A stretch of DNA of 64,000 nt from Ophiodon elongatus (taxonomy: Eukaryota > Chordata > Actinopteri > Perciformes > Hexagrammidae): contig JACSYO010001682.1 in the NCBI GenBank assembly GCA_016806645.1, positions 1,532,001 to 1,596,000 of the forward strand, read 5' to 3'. Of this stretch, positions 1 through 11,968 are shown in pieces. A program made the translations under genes and the position numbers. The first letter of the stretch is position 1; each line of letters opens with the position of its first letter. The notes below the pieces were generated by a model. It did no database searches and had not been told where the DNA came from. It was given only the letters and a program-made list of their open reading frames with translations.

Positions 1-3000
1 CTGCTGACTTTGGACACGCCGATGCAGCCGGTAGAAGAGCTTGGCTCGGCTGCGATGCTACTGCTGTCATTGCTGTCTTCATTTGCCCGTGTCAAAACGT
101 AAATAGCCTCAGGCAGACTTAGCCCTTCCTGTGGAAGGGAGTCGAGGCTTATTGTACTGGATACAGCCTCTGCGTCTTTAGGACCGCTTTGCACGCGGCA
201 GGCGTCTTTCTTGTGACTGGAAACGGACGCAGGAGGACACGGTCCTCTCCGGCAGTCCTGAGGTAGAATAGTGGGAGGAATTTGCTTACTTTCGCGGTTG
301 GCCTCGTCAGCGATGTCTTCAGCTGTGGGAGTTTCACTTAAGGGTGAGTCTTCTTTAACTGAATCCACGGGGAGGCTTTTCAGTCGTGCGGCTTTAGGAG
401 TACTACACTTCAGCTCCACCTTTGGATCAAGCACAACGGGGTCTTTAACAGCAACAGATTGACCCGTATTATGTCCAGGACTTACTTTTTGTGAAGACTT
501 GCCCGTGTGGTGTTCATGAACGCTTCCAGAGATGGCAGTGTCACCATCTGCAGCCTCCAGTGGTCCACAATCATCTACCTGGCTGTCTGAGGCCAGCCCG
601 CCCTCATGATTTCTCGAGATTGCTGTGGCTTTTAGAGAACTGATCTGCGGTGAGGTTGGCGTGAGATGTACAGTCATCATATTCGCCGCAGCGTCTGGGC
701 TTTGGCTACGGGCTGAGGTAGTTTGGGCTGAATTGTCTTTAAGTTGCTCGACATCAGCGAGAACGTCCTTCTTGTTTCCGTCCTTTCCCTGGACAGCTTT
801 CGCGTCCTCGCATCTCTCGCGTGCCCTTTTGGAACTTTTCGGAGTGCGCGAGGATTCTTCCCCCGACCCTGCTTCTAATTCACTGCTGTTCACTTCATCA
901 ATCAACAACATGTCCTCAATGTTGGGCTGCGAACTCTCATCTTCTGGTCCGTCTTCAACTACCTTGTCCGCTGGTGTGAGGTCAACCTGGCTGGCGTCGA
1001 CGGGCAACACTGGCTTCTTAATTGGTGAAAGGGTCAGGTTCAATGTTTCCATGAAACACAGCTTCCTGTTTGGACTGTTTTCCTCCACAGAGCTTTTCTC
1101 AGGGATATTTGGTTCTTCGGATGATCTTGTTATGGTCTCTTGTGTCTTTTCTCGTCTTTCCTTACTACCGATGTCCACTTTACCCTGGTCGGATTCTTTT
1201 GATCTCACTTTCTCGCGTTCCCTGCTTGTGCTCCTCTTGTGCTTTCTGCTGACTTTATCTTCATGTCGTCTGTCCTCCTTCCTTTCATAATCCTTCGGCA
1301 GTCTGTCCCCTCCCCTCTCTTTGGAGAACTCACCGCCGCGCTCAGCATGTTGATTTGAAGAGGACCTTTTCCGGTCCTTTGAGTCTGAACGTCGGACATG
1401 TCCGTCACTCATCTTGACTTTTCTATGATCTCGGCCATGGCCCTCTTTAGAGCTGTGAGCGGCACTATGTTCAGAGTCTGATGTGGACATTTTGACTGCA
1501 TCTCGCCTACGTTCCCGACTTCTGCTCCCTTTCTTGTCATCAGAGGGAACCGCACTCTCTGGTGGAGGGCTTTTAGACCGGTCTGATCTGTGCTTGCTTT
1601 TACATGATCTGGAGTCATATCTTCGTTCCGTGTCTTTGTCCGCTTTGTGAGACCTGTTTTTGTCAGGGGCAGAACTGTCCTTGTTGGGATCTGAACCACT
1701 TCTATGTCTCCTATCCGTCGACTCGGGTAGTTTTAGACATTTGTCCTCTCTGTGCTTGGACTTGCGCTTGTCCGATTCACTGTGTCGGGTTGATGAACTG
1801 CTGCTGGATCTCCTGCTGGATCCGCCAGGCGGATTGCTTTCTTTCCTGGGGGCTTGAGGAGCATCGCTTGGAGGATGATCCTCCCTGGGAAGGGAAGCTG
1901 GTACTAGAGGCGGAAGAGGACAGGATGGAGCAGGAGGCGGCGGTGGACAGGAGGGAGGCGGAGGACAGGAGGGTGGCGGAGGACAGGAGGGAGGCGGAGG
2001 ACAGGAGGGAGGCGGAGGACAGGAGGGAGGCGGCCTACTCATGGAGCGCTGACTGGAAGATTTTTGATCCCGCAGATTGTTAACGTGAGATTGGTGATGA
2101 TGACGTTTGACTGATCTGAGGAAAACAAAGTTTTAAAATTGATTAATCACTTCAAATAAATATAATCAGTAGAGAGAGAGAGCTCACAAAAAATAACAGC
2201 TACTTGTCCTTATTTACCTGCTGACATTATATTTTACAATTCCTACATAGAATTGTAACATCATCTTATGATGGGAGTGTTCCATACTTTACATTAACCC
2301 ACAGCCCTAAACAGAGATCTCCGCCCAGCGATAGTCTGGAGATTTCTAAATGAAAAGTTGTTGCTAAAACGGCCGATAACAAACATACAAAAAAAACAAA
2401 CACTTACTGTTGGTTCAACCTCTGAATCTCAGCATCTTTTCGTGTCACCTCCTGTCTTGCGGTTTGTAAAAGTGCAGATATGTTCTTTTTGAGACGGCAG
2501 TTCTCAGTGTTCAACCCTGTATTCTGTTTCGAAAGAGAGAAAGAGAGAGAGAGAGAGAGATTATGATACTGAAGCTAATTGCGTATCGGCCGATACAGAG
2601 TACTGATCCGATACCGTTGCGTTACAAACAAAAAAGTTCAACAGGACTTAACTCCCTCTCTAATATCTATTTTATATTTCTGTTAAAACATATGTAAATA
2701 ACTGTATTTATTCAAGTTTCTCGCAAAAAAAACAACATTTTAGAAGATTACAATTGAACACTATCATTATTAAAATAAGGAAAATATGCTGCTACTCATT
2801 TTCCATTTAAGCATTGGATATGTTTTTGCTGAGGATTATGATTCTTCACAAAATACATTTAAAACCAATATCGGAAATAAGGGTCAGTAAACAACTGCTG
2901 AAATGAAAATCAGAATATAAAGAATTATTTGCTTTTAAGTTTTTCAGACTTCTGTGTGAAACTTAAATCACATTTAAGCAATAATGCACAACTTTTTTGA

Positions 3001-4275
3001 AACAGCTGAAGGATCAAGAAAATAACACAAACCTGCATCTGCATCTGCTCCACTCTCCTGCGCAGCTCATTAATTTGGTTTTGAGCTGCTTGGAATCTGG
3101 ACTTCAACTGCACACAAACAAAAAGGAAAAGGACTGTGAGATAGTTGGCCCGCTGACAGCAGCATTCTGCTCTCCGAGCGTGGCGATCTCTGCAAAGCCT
3201 GCATCAGAGCATTGTTATACTCCTTTAACAGACTTTTGTTGTGTATGACGCCAAATAATGAACAAAGAGGTAACTCCGTTCTTCACAATTCACACCAGAC
3301 TGTTGGCCAGAGGCCATACTGTTACAGGTCAACAGAGAGAAAGGAAGCATGGAGCACATGGCAAATCACCTCAGAGTACGACGTCTCTCTGCTCCGCTGT
3401 TCCTCTGTGACAATTTCTTCATAAAGATCCATCGATTCTTTCAGCTGAGACGCCTTCGGGGACGACTTCTCTGCGATACACCAAAATAGGACAAATTCAA
3501 TAAACTGCAATTATAAAGCCTCAATGTTTGACGGAGGAATCTGTGGACTATTTGCCCAGCACTGGAATATTATTTATAGTAATAACATTGTGCCACAGCG
3601 GAACAAAGTGAAACTTTCAGAAAGGACTTTTACCTGCATTGCTGCTAAAAGGGATATCCAGGCCATCATAGATGTCCACAGAATCCTCATTGGCATCAGG
3701 TACAAAGACTGTGGAATGTAATATACATGTATTAATAATGTACGTTGTTAGTTATGTACAGCTACAATCAACCCTTTTCCCTCCGTATGAGACTGTGTCC
3801 TGTCCAGAATCACTCCAACATTAATTCCCCAATGCTACATTTTTCATTCCCATGTTATAAAAGGCGATTGCGGGAATTAGTATTTATTTTAGGTACAACA
3901 TATATGTCTACATTTACTTTGAAAAAAAACCAAAAAACTTCTCCACTCCATGTATCACAAACATTTAATAATTGTATCTGTGGTAAAAAATGTACATAGT
4001 ATATTTTGGGCAAGCATCTTCAAAGCTTTTACAATTTGAATTTCATATATGCAATAATTTAATAACTGAATTGGAGTGGAACGACTTCTGTGGGCACTGG
4101 TAGAGACATCTGCACTATGACTATATATTATATGCCAAAATAGACTTGTTACAAACCAAATGTCCTTATAATACACAAATACCACTAAATAAAGCCACAT
4201 TTAAATGTGTGTGTAACTGTTTTTGTTTGTTTTTTACTTACGACCAGAGGTATCGTTGATGTCCATGTTGTCCAT
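1..4275 (-). CDS. casp8ap2: casp8ap2 (FLASH), N-terminal part; continues past window start
   Basis: FLASH is a large nuclear scaffold of histone locus bodies. With Lsm11 of the U7 snRNP it recruits the cleavage complex that forms histone mRNA 3' ends. Coding exons, read leftward: 4242-4275, 3634-3708, 3370-3470, about 3199-3232, 3033-3107, 2408-2523 and 1-2115 (open at the edge). Exon 1 starts MDNMDINDTSG. Exon 2 carries NEDSVDIYDGLD, like the human DIYAGLD stretch. Exon 3 has MDLYEEIVTEE, the vertebrate LDLY motif used for cleavage-complex binding, here with Met for Leu. Exons 4-6 form a coiled coil containing LKKNISAL, also seen in human. The long last exon is Ser/Arg/Lys/Asp-rich and contains METLNLTLSPIKK, matching human LNLTLSPAKK. 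These matches are recalled, not searched. The exon 3/4 join is one base out of frame at the best-looking sites (see findings). The C-terminal part lies outside the window. Confidence 0.92.
1946..2035 (-). repeat. 18-bp tandem repeat in casp8ap2 coding exon
   Basis: Five 18-base units in a row start at 1946, 1964, 1982, 2000 and 2018. Three are identical and the second and last each differ slightly. On the casp8ap2 strand each unit encodes Pro-Pro-Pro-Pro-Ser-Cys in frame, so the protein has a proline-rich stretch with a cysteine every sixth residue. The repeat continues in degraded form toward 1910. It lies near the start of the long last exon seen here, just after the coiled coil. Confidence 0.9.
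2531..2560. repeat. (GA)n simple repeat
   Basis: A short GA-rich tract in a casp8ap2 intron, directly beside the acceptor of the exon at 2408-2523. On the gene strand it is a CT tract and serves as the polypyrimidine tract of that acceptor. Confidence 0.8.
2582..2650. repeat. dispersed repeat fragment in casp8ap2 intron
   Basis: GTATCGGCCGATACAGAGTACTGATCCGATACC lies in the intron right of the exon at 2408-2523. It shares the GAGTACTGATCC-AATACC core with 23870-23905. Confidence 0.5.
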
Positions 4276-4315
4276 TCTTCCAAGTGTCTCTGTGACTCAG
4301 TTCCTTAAGGAGTTC
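4276..4315 (-). other. casp8ap2: casp8ap2 5' UTR portion of the start-codon exon
   Basis: On the minus strand, an acceptor (TGCTATCAG, AG at 4317-4316) precedes about 40 bases of leader before ATG at 4275-4273. A good GTAAGT donor closes the exon at 4242. The transcript therefore probably begins in an upstream non-coding exon. Inferred from splice signals only. Confidence 0.55.
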
Positions 4316-5504
4316 CTGATAGCAAAGCCAAAGGAAAATCAATAGTTATTACCAGTCTACAAACAAATCATAGAATAGAGCTCAGAGATCAATTAAACAA
4401 GAAGAACATTTAATTAATCCACAATTGATTCTAGTGCAAACATACCAATCTTAAAAAGGGGCACCCCACCAATATTACATATAAAATGTCAGTGTACTAG
4501 CTGTTCAACTCTGCCTGTAATTTCTTCAGTGGCTCTGGAGAAGCTTTGAAAATGCCCCAGATGATGTCATCTGAGTAATCTCATCTTTTACCTAGCTACA
4601 ACATATTTTCAACACAAGGCTTTGGGCTGCAAAGCACAGTTATGGAGTTTGAAAGATGTCGGAAGGCCAGGTCGAAAAAAATAGGCTATTGGTGGGATAT
4701 ACATTTGTCAATTAGTGTTTATACCCTGGTAGTCATCTCTGTATTACCTCTAGTTGTATTAGGTAACTGCAGGCAATGTTGCAAAAACAATGAGCAGAAC
4801 TACTTTATAGCAATTTGATTTGGATTCTACATCAACTAGTACCTTGATTTTGTATTTGATTTGTCAAAAAAAAGTAAGTGTCAGTTCGGTTGTTCTTCCA
4901 CTGAGCAATTTCCTAATTGGTTTCCCCACAAAATGCACGATGAGGCGAACGCACTCGTCTCTGTGGTGGGCAAACAAAGGCCAGTCACTGCGTCGTTAGC
5001 TCACGCTGGACCTCTTTTGTTCACTTCCAACGTTACCCCCCTAACAAAGAGGACAAAAGCCTTTCCAACAGCAGTGCCAGGCAGAGAGACAACAAGAGGA
5101 AGCATACTGCTGACTTTCATCTCGTGCCAGACTATTGCTTCACTTTTGGTACTTTCTGCCCCCTTGGCGTTAGTCTGATTCTTGACACTGAGCTCAGGCT
5201 CAAAGCTAACGCTGCCATCACCATAGCTAACGTCCTAAACCCAGAAAACACACACGACTTTAAGTTCTCCTGGACTTTACAAACAAACGACAGAATGGAG
5301 GGGAATTTAGTTACATTACCGTTTATTTTATTCTTGGGTCAGTTAGACCACTGTTTGCTGTGTTCAATCCCTGTGCTACCAAAGGGGTTAGGGGTTAGGA
5401 ACTGGGGGGGCTACCGGAGAAAGAGCTCCGTGGGTAAGTTTGGGGTACGGATGTGAACCCCGTGTACCGGCCAGACACTAACGAAAAAAGCACGTTACAC
5501 TTAC
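4316..5504 (-). other. probable first intron of casp8ap2; no recognisable element
   Basis: About 1.2 kb between the start-codon exon and the candidate non-coding first exon. The part to 4860 is AT-rich. The part from 4860 to 5460 has mixed composition and holds plus-strand open frames with no recognisable protein. I see no RNA gene here. Confidence 0.45.
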
Positions 5505-6127
5505 CTAACCATACATCGGTTGACTTACTCGTTTGCGTGCTGTTACGTGTCCGCCTGTTGTTTACAACTGTAATGTCGCGCCAAGACTTCGTTGCACAGG
5601 AAGTAACGACATTTCCCGCGGTCTGTCACCGCCGTGGGTGTGTTCTCGCGGCTCCTCGGGTTCAGAAAATATTCCTCAAAAACAGGGGTGAGACCCTGAA
5701 GGGAGCCCCGCTGTACGGCGTCTCACGGTCTTCTCCAGGGCTTCACATCACCCCACAGCCAACTGACAAAAAAAAAAGAAAGAAGCAACGGATGTGGCAG
5801 CAGCTCGCTCGAGGAGCGAAAGTTGTTCCACCCGCGGAGTTCGCGCTGTGCTCGCGTCGCTGTCCGGCGCGTCATCACAGCGCGACGCAGCAGAGAATCC
5901 AACCCCGACGCGACCCGGAAGGATTTGCGCCTCACTCACATGTGGACAGGATTTTAACGCCAGACTCGGGAACATGCATGTGTGTTGTGATACCACCCCA
6001 GGCAGACAAGCGCGTGATGTAACTTATAGTTTGGTTTAATATCAGCCACCCGGGACACCCTGTTCGTAGAAGGCGCGAGCTCGTTTTTAGCTAAAGACCG
6101 CGCGGCCAGAAGGCGACAAATGATACG
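5505..6127. promoter_or_regulatory. CpG-rich divergent promoter region of casp8ap2 and mdn1
   Basis: This is the space between the candidate casp8ap2 first exon and the mdn1 start codon. It is visibly richer in CG dinucleotides than the flanks, especially 5570-5660 and 5810-6110, with no convincing TATA box. On the minus strand two strong donor strings, GTAAGTC (5528-5522) and GTAAGTG (5504-5498), would end a casp8ap2 leader exon. Head-to-head layout plus CpG richness suggests one bidirectional housekeeping promoter. Start sites are not determined. Confidence 0.6.
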
Positions 6128-6140
6128 ATGGAAAATTTAG
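6120..6140 (+). CDS. short uORF overlapping the mdn1 start
   Basis: ATG at 6120 opens a six-codon frame (MIRWKI, stop at 6138-6140) that overlaps the mdn1 ATG at 6128 out of frame. The base at -3 is C and at +4 is A, a weak context. The mdn1 ATG has A at -3 and G at +4, a strong one. Leaky scanning would allow most ribosomes to reach mdn1. The uORF exists only if the transcript begins upstream of 6120, which is likely. Confidence 0.5.
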   Translation: MIRWKI

Positions 6141-8764
6141 AATTGAGCCTGTCATCACTGGGCACCATATCCAGACATGTTGCCAAAAGTCACAACGAAC
6201 TGAGCCAATATCTGTCCAAGCAGGTAAGACATTTTCACTCCGGGCTTGTACGGAATAAAAAAAAAAATGTATAGTGTGTTTTCTTTTCACGTGGACTCGA
6301 AACGTGTCCTGCGTACAGCGTGCTGTCACCTTTCCCATCACACGTCAGTAGACACTCCACAAATTACACACTTTGAGTGTGTTTGGTGTCATTAAAACTA
6401 TTCTGCTGCCTTGTTAATCCCCCGGATGTCAATATTTTGAAGAAATATTGATTTATGTGTGAATTTTTCATTTATTTTTATGTCAGCCAATCAATATGTC
6501 AATTGGGACCCCATCCCGCACGATCTCTCCTCAGATATGGAGCCAGCAGGACAGGCAGTGTATTCTGGAGTGTGTGGCCCAGCTGCTGTTGGAGAAGGAT
6601 TACACATTGCTGATCGCTCGACACCTGCGCCCGCTGGTTCTGGACCTGCTGGAGCGCAACGCAGAGAGGGTCAAAGCCAGTGGCAGAATCAACCATGACC
6701 TCCACGAGCGCCTGTGTGTGGCCCTCAGCAAGCTCCTCGGCGTCAGTCCTGATGCGCAGGCGTAAGTGGAAGCCGGACCCTCTGGCACTCAGACGCCCAA
6801 CTGATTGCCTGGTCGTTTTCCGCAGGCCGCGTCCCCTCTGACCGATTCTCCCACTTCTCTCCGCCAGGTTCGCTGCAAGGTACTTCAATGACGCCCCGCC
6901 AGTGTTCCAGCGGCTCTTCTTCACCAGCGAGGAGTCATCGGCCGTCCAGTATGGCCCCAGGAGGATGAAGCTGCGTGACCTCATGGGAGCCACTCTGCGT
7001 TTCCTCCAGAGTGACTGTGCCAAGTTTCGAATGCTCTGGGACTGGAGTCCCTGCGTATCCCAGCTGCTCACCAGCGATGTCATGGTTCGAGGGTATGTAG
7101 CCGCTTAGAGCCATAGAGGTTTCATGGGCCGTGCATTCGGTGTAACAAATCCTTTCACCCCCGGCTGGTTTCATTGGTTGAAATCAATACAATGGCAATG
7201 AAACTTTTTTTAAATCCATTTTTGGGTCATAAACAATGGTTCCATTTTGTGTGTAACGAATTATATCAACCTAAAAATGACTGCAACAGACCGGATTGAG
7301 TATGGGAAGGGCCATCATATACTTCCATCCCACTGCTCTAAGCTCTTATACACTCTAAACGTTCAACATTTGAATAGGCGCCTGAACAAAACGCAATGTT
7401 TATCACTGATTTATGACTAAAGAAGCTTGACACACAGTGGTTCGCAGCTTTCAGTTGATGCTCACCATGTCTATGTGGAATATACAACTGTCCCGCTATC
7501 TCCTCCTAAAGATCCCTTGTTCCCTTAAAAAAAAAAAAAAGGGGTCAATAGAAGAGAGGGAGGTTGTGGAAGAGATTAAAGAATAACTGAACACATTGAG
7601 GCAAAATGACTCCAAAGCCACCATCACTGGCACATCTAAATATAATTCATTAACTAACATTATTTCAGTCAATCAAGATAACTAAAAGAAGAGCTGTACA
7701 TATATTATTTCTAAGGTAAAAAAGTGAACTTTCTTGCTTAAGCTACACACATTTTCTTTTGTGTCTGGTTTCACTTGTTAACAAGCAACTGGTTTTTTTT
7801 AGGCGACCAAAATGTTTCAATTCGTTTTCTACAACTGAAAATGCACTGGGAAGAAGAAGTTGTAGAGCAACCCAGACCGGCCGACGCCGTGGTAGCAACC
7901 TGTCAAACATACGGTTGCCATGTCGTAAAATTTCCCGTGCTTTATCTGTCTATTTGACTCTAAATGGTACCATAATTTACGACATGAACATCATGCTGTA
8001 TTGAAGCAGACTTGAAACTAGCGCTTGCAACCATAAACTCATGTTTACAGTGTTTACTGAGACAATAAATAAATCAATTGAGAAGTAGTCATTTAGACTT
8101 CTATACAATCAGACTTCTTTTAGCAACCAGAGGAGTCGCTCCCTAATGGTCATTAGAAAGAATGCAAGTATAAGGCACGACATTTTCTGTATTATTTCAC
8201 TTGTTTGCCCAACAAATTAAACATACAGTATTTTCCTCATTGTCTCCAACAGGTACACTGCCCATTGTTTAGCAATGGTCTCTCACATGACTGATAATCA
8301 GAAAACCATCTTTCTGAGAAAGGTGCTGTCGAGCGATGAGATCCTTCACATGAAAATAAAGTAAGTGCTTTTTTTTGTTTTTCCTTGTTTTATATCTCAT
8401 CGTCATATGTAGGGCAGAGTATTATGGGACATTTTTTGTTTCAATCGGCGGTGGAAGAAGTGATCTGAGTAAAATCAAAGAATACTCAATTACAAGTAAA
8501 AGTATTGAAAACAAAATTTTACTTGAATAAAAGAACTGAAGTATCATAACTTTTTTTTTGTTTTTCTTTAGAGCTTTGGAAGAAACTCAGCAGCTGGAGG
8601 TAGAAAAAGCCCTGGTGTTAGCCAATCAGGGCTCTGTGATGTGGCGCCAGGAGAAGGCTAATAAGTTTACCAGGGGCCAGGTGGTATCAGAGGACCTCTC
8701 CCAGAATGTTGTGGCGGTCTGTGGTGTTGTGCTACCCCGGATAGTTCCTAGACAGACTGAACAG
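6128..8764 (+). CDS. mdn1: mdn1 exons 1-5: N-terminal domain
   Basis: Exons: 6128-6223, 6535-6761, 6868-7092, 8253-8360, 8572-8764. They encode roughly residues 1-283, the alpha-helical N-terminal domain ahead of the AAA ring. Landmarks shared with human are QQDRQCIL, LLDLLERNAE, INHDLHERLC, RRMKLRDLM and EKALVLAN. Exon 2 could instead begin at 6487, adding 16 codons in frame; 6535 gives KQ-IWSQQDRQ, closer to human KQ-VWTPQDRQ, and has the better pyrimidine tract. Intron 3 (7093-8252) is AT-rich with a poly-A run near 7528. Intron 4 (8361-8571) carries a dispersed repeat. Confidence 0.93.
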
Positions 8765-11633
8765 GTCTGTACCCTTTGATTTGTCGCATTAAAATAGTCT
8801 GCTGTTGATCCTTTTTGGTCCTAATGTTGGTTTTGTTTTGCAGAGGAACCCAAAAGATCTGGTGCTGGTGGACTCTACCTGCCGTAATCTGAGAAGACTG
8901 GCATTGGCCGTGGCTTCCCAGAAGCCCGTGCTGCTCGAGGGTCCTATTGGATGCGGCAAAACTGCCCTGGTGGAGTTCATGGCTGCTGTCACAGGACATA
9001 CGAAAGCTACAGAGATCCTGAAGGTCCAGCTTGGAGATCAAACTGACAGCAAGGTGAGAGTCAATGGAATCAGTCTGAACTTAAAGTTTTCACGTAGAAT
9101 TCAGTTTACTTCGGCTGAACAATTGTAACAGAAAGCCTGCAATACAACCTGGATATATGGAGTTTTGAGGAAGGGGGCATTTAGGAGGCACGGAGGGTCC
9201 AATGAAGTACAGTATGGTCCAAAATAACCCAGGACTGAGTAGTATCGAAACCTCGCCAGTCAAACGATACCTGCAAGCCATCCTTTTTGTACCCTGATCT
9301 GGAAAAACAATGTAAAAAAAGAAGAAATATGTATGGTTTTGCTTGCAGCCAATTCCTGTAGGCGGCTTTGATTTAATTTGCCGTGTGATTGGCCCACTGA
9401 CGCAGCAGCTACAACCCATTCAGCCGTCTCTGTACACAGCTAGCCGGCGGCTAGAAGCTAACGGTGCAAACAGCGCTAATAACGGCAACTGTGCTGACTG
9501 TGCAAACAGTTTTACCTTGTGGGAGGGAGGGAGGGGGGGACCACTACAATTACGGTGGGTTGGGGGTCGGCTCTATTGGCGGTAACCAATATATGTACAC
9601 TGTGCAGTGCGGCAGAGATTGGCGAGCCAGTGGGACACACACACAGCTTCCATTCACACGATGGGTATCGAATTAAGTACCCTAAAGGTATCGGTATCTT
9701 TAAGGGTACTGGTATTGATACTGGTATCGTAATGTTTTGAAACAACACCCAGCCCTAGTATGGAGTTGCATTATGGGGATTGTAGGATCCAGTGTTTTTG
9801 AAAGCTTGGCCCATACAAGGGACTAAAGGTCGGGGTCTCTCGGCCTCTGCTGCTTTGATTTTAACCATTCTTTTTTCTTTTCTTTTTTTTATGTCCCATG
9901 TCTGTCTTTCAATTTTATGGATGTTCAAATACTAAATCTAATACATATGAGCACTCTAATACTAAGTGCCCCTTTAATGGTCGATGGCGGTTCGAACTTT
10001 TGTGTGACTGTGTTTGGTTTGGTTCACAGATGCTGCTCGGGATGTACCGTTGTACTGATATACCAGGGAAGTTTGTGTGGCAGCCAGGAACGCTGACGCA
10101 GGCTGTGTCCAAAGGCCAGTGGATCCTCTTGGAAGACATCGACCACGCACCTCTAGATGTGGTGAGTTCAGACTTGTTGACAATGCGCTTGCACCAATGC
10201 ATCCTCTGAGTAGATTTTAAATATAACAGCTTAATGTTAGACCCCTTGTGTTGTGGATGTATCATTGCAACAACCCCCAACTGGACTGAAATCTTTTTTC
10301 TTTCTTTTTTTAAGATATCGGTGCTCCTGCCTTTGATGGAGAATAAAAAGCTGATGATTCCGGGACGGGAGGATTGCATCGATGTTGCTCCTGGATTTCA
10401 GTTCTTTGCAACAAGAAGGTAAGAATGTCATTACATTTCAAACGTACTTGTGGAACAGCAGCTTGTAGTGATAGGATCTTTGGTGGTAACCTCATTATCT
10501 TTCACTTTTTTGGATGTGTCTCACTGTCTGTGTCAAATGTGTCAAATTCCAGTGAAAACTAAATCCTCCTCTAGGGTATCCTACAGTCGACCTCTCTGAT
10601 CTTTTTGCATCGTTACGGTCTCAGTAAGCTTCAAACAATGTAGGTCGTCTAAAATAACTTTTCGTTGGCAATCGCCAAGCTGAAGTAAAGTTACACCCAT
10701 ATTCTGCAGTTAAGAAAGTTTTGGTGAATCCAACTTGCGTCACTCGTACAATTTACGGTTCAGGATAAGAGTATGAAAATGATCTGACGTGAGCCCCGGC
10801 GTCCTACATTTTGGTGGACAACGGCACTCGGCTGCAAACGGTGATGGAAGTAGCTGCGTCATCAATGGAAAAAGAGAACATGAGAAAGTTCAAACCCGGC
10901 CGACTTTGACGCCTCCATATGCCGATCCAGTGGCCAATCGTGACATGACATGGGTGTGCTTGTGCGCTTGCAGGATGTACCTCAGTGGCGGAAGTTGGCA
11001 CAAACCGCAGAACTCCCATGCGGCGCTGCTGGATAAATACTGGACCAAGCTGCAAATGGGCAACATGACACGGGAAGAGCTGAAGAAGGTGAGTGTTGGC
11101 TAGATGAACTGTCCCATAGGGGAGATTTGTCCTTTGGCTTTAAATAAACAACGCCACAGTAACAGTGAGAGGCGTTTGACATTGTCAAAACAATAGATTA
11201 AAGTGCTGAAGTGCGTGTGTATTTTTTTTTTTTTTTATTTGTCGAAGTTCAGCAGTTTTACGGTATCTTCAAGCGGTTGGTTTTGCACTTTGTTACACAA
11301 AGTCTTCTTGTTGATACAGTCGTTAGCGTTAAAGCCCCCCAACAACTTTAAAAAAATTCCCAGTTTTGTACATCTCTGTGTCACGCTTCTTTTATTCGTC
11401 ACGGGTGCCCGAAAAGACATCTGGGATGCACCAGTATCGGATATCAGGCTGATACGGACTCAAATAGCTAGATCAGAAATTGTAATTCCTGTTAATTTTG
11501 AAGATGTTTTCTACCGAGTTGCTGGTGTACGATTTGCTATTTTAATAATGAATATCAATTCAATGAATTGATATCTATGTCTTTTATCATGTAAGTTTTG
11601 ATTACGGATTGAGGAGTGAGGAGACGACCTTTA

Positions 11634-11670
<37 letters not shown>

Positions 11671-11880
11671 CGTGTAGGTGCTCATCACCCGGTATCCGAG
11701 GCTGACGGTGGTGTCGGACCGCCTCCTGGACATCTACTGCCAGCTGACCGGGGAGAGACACTCTGACCCGGACACGAGCGGCCTCCAGGCCCCTGATGAC
11801 AGCCAGCAGCTCAAGTCTGAGGACAGAAGCACACCGCTGGAGGGGAGAGCCCTGTCGCTGAGGTGAGGCCCAGCTCTCTC

Positions 11881-11968
<88 letters not shown>

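Noticed and set aside
625..2083. Plus-strand open frames of up to 221 codons at the left end
   Set aside because: They lie opposite the long casp8ap2 exon and have Ser/Leu/Phe-rich antisense composition.
5453..6022. 189-codon plus-strand open frame in the promoter region
   Set aside because: Basic, low-information protein from CpG-rich DNA, no family resemblance, and it ends before the mdn1 start.
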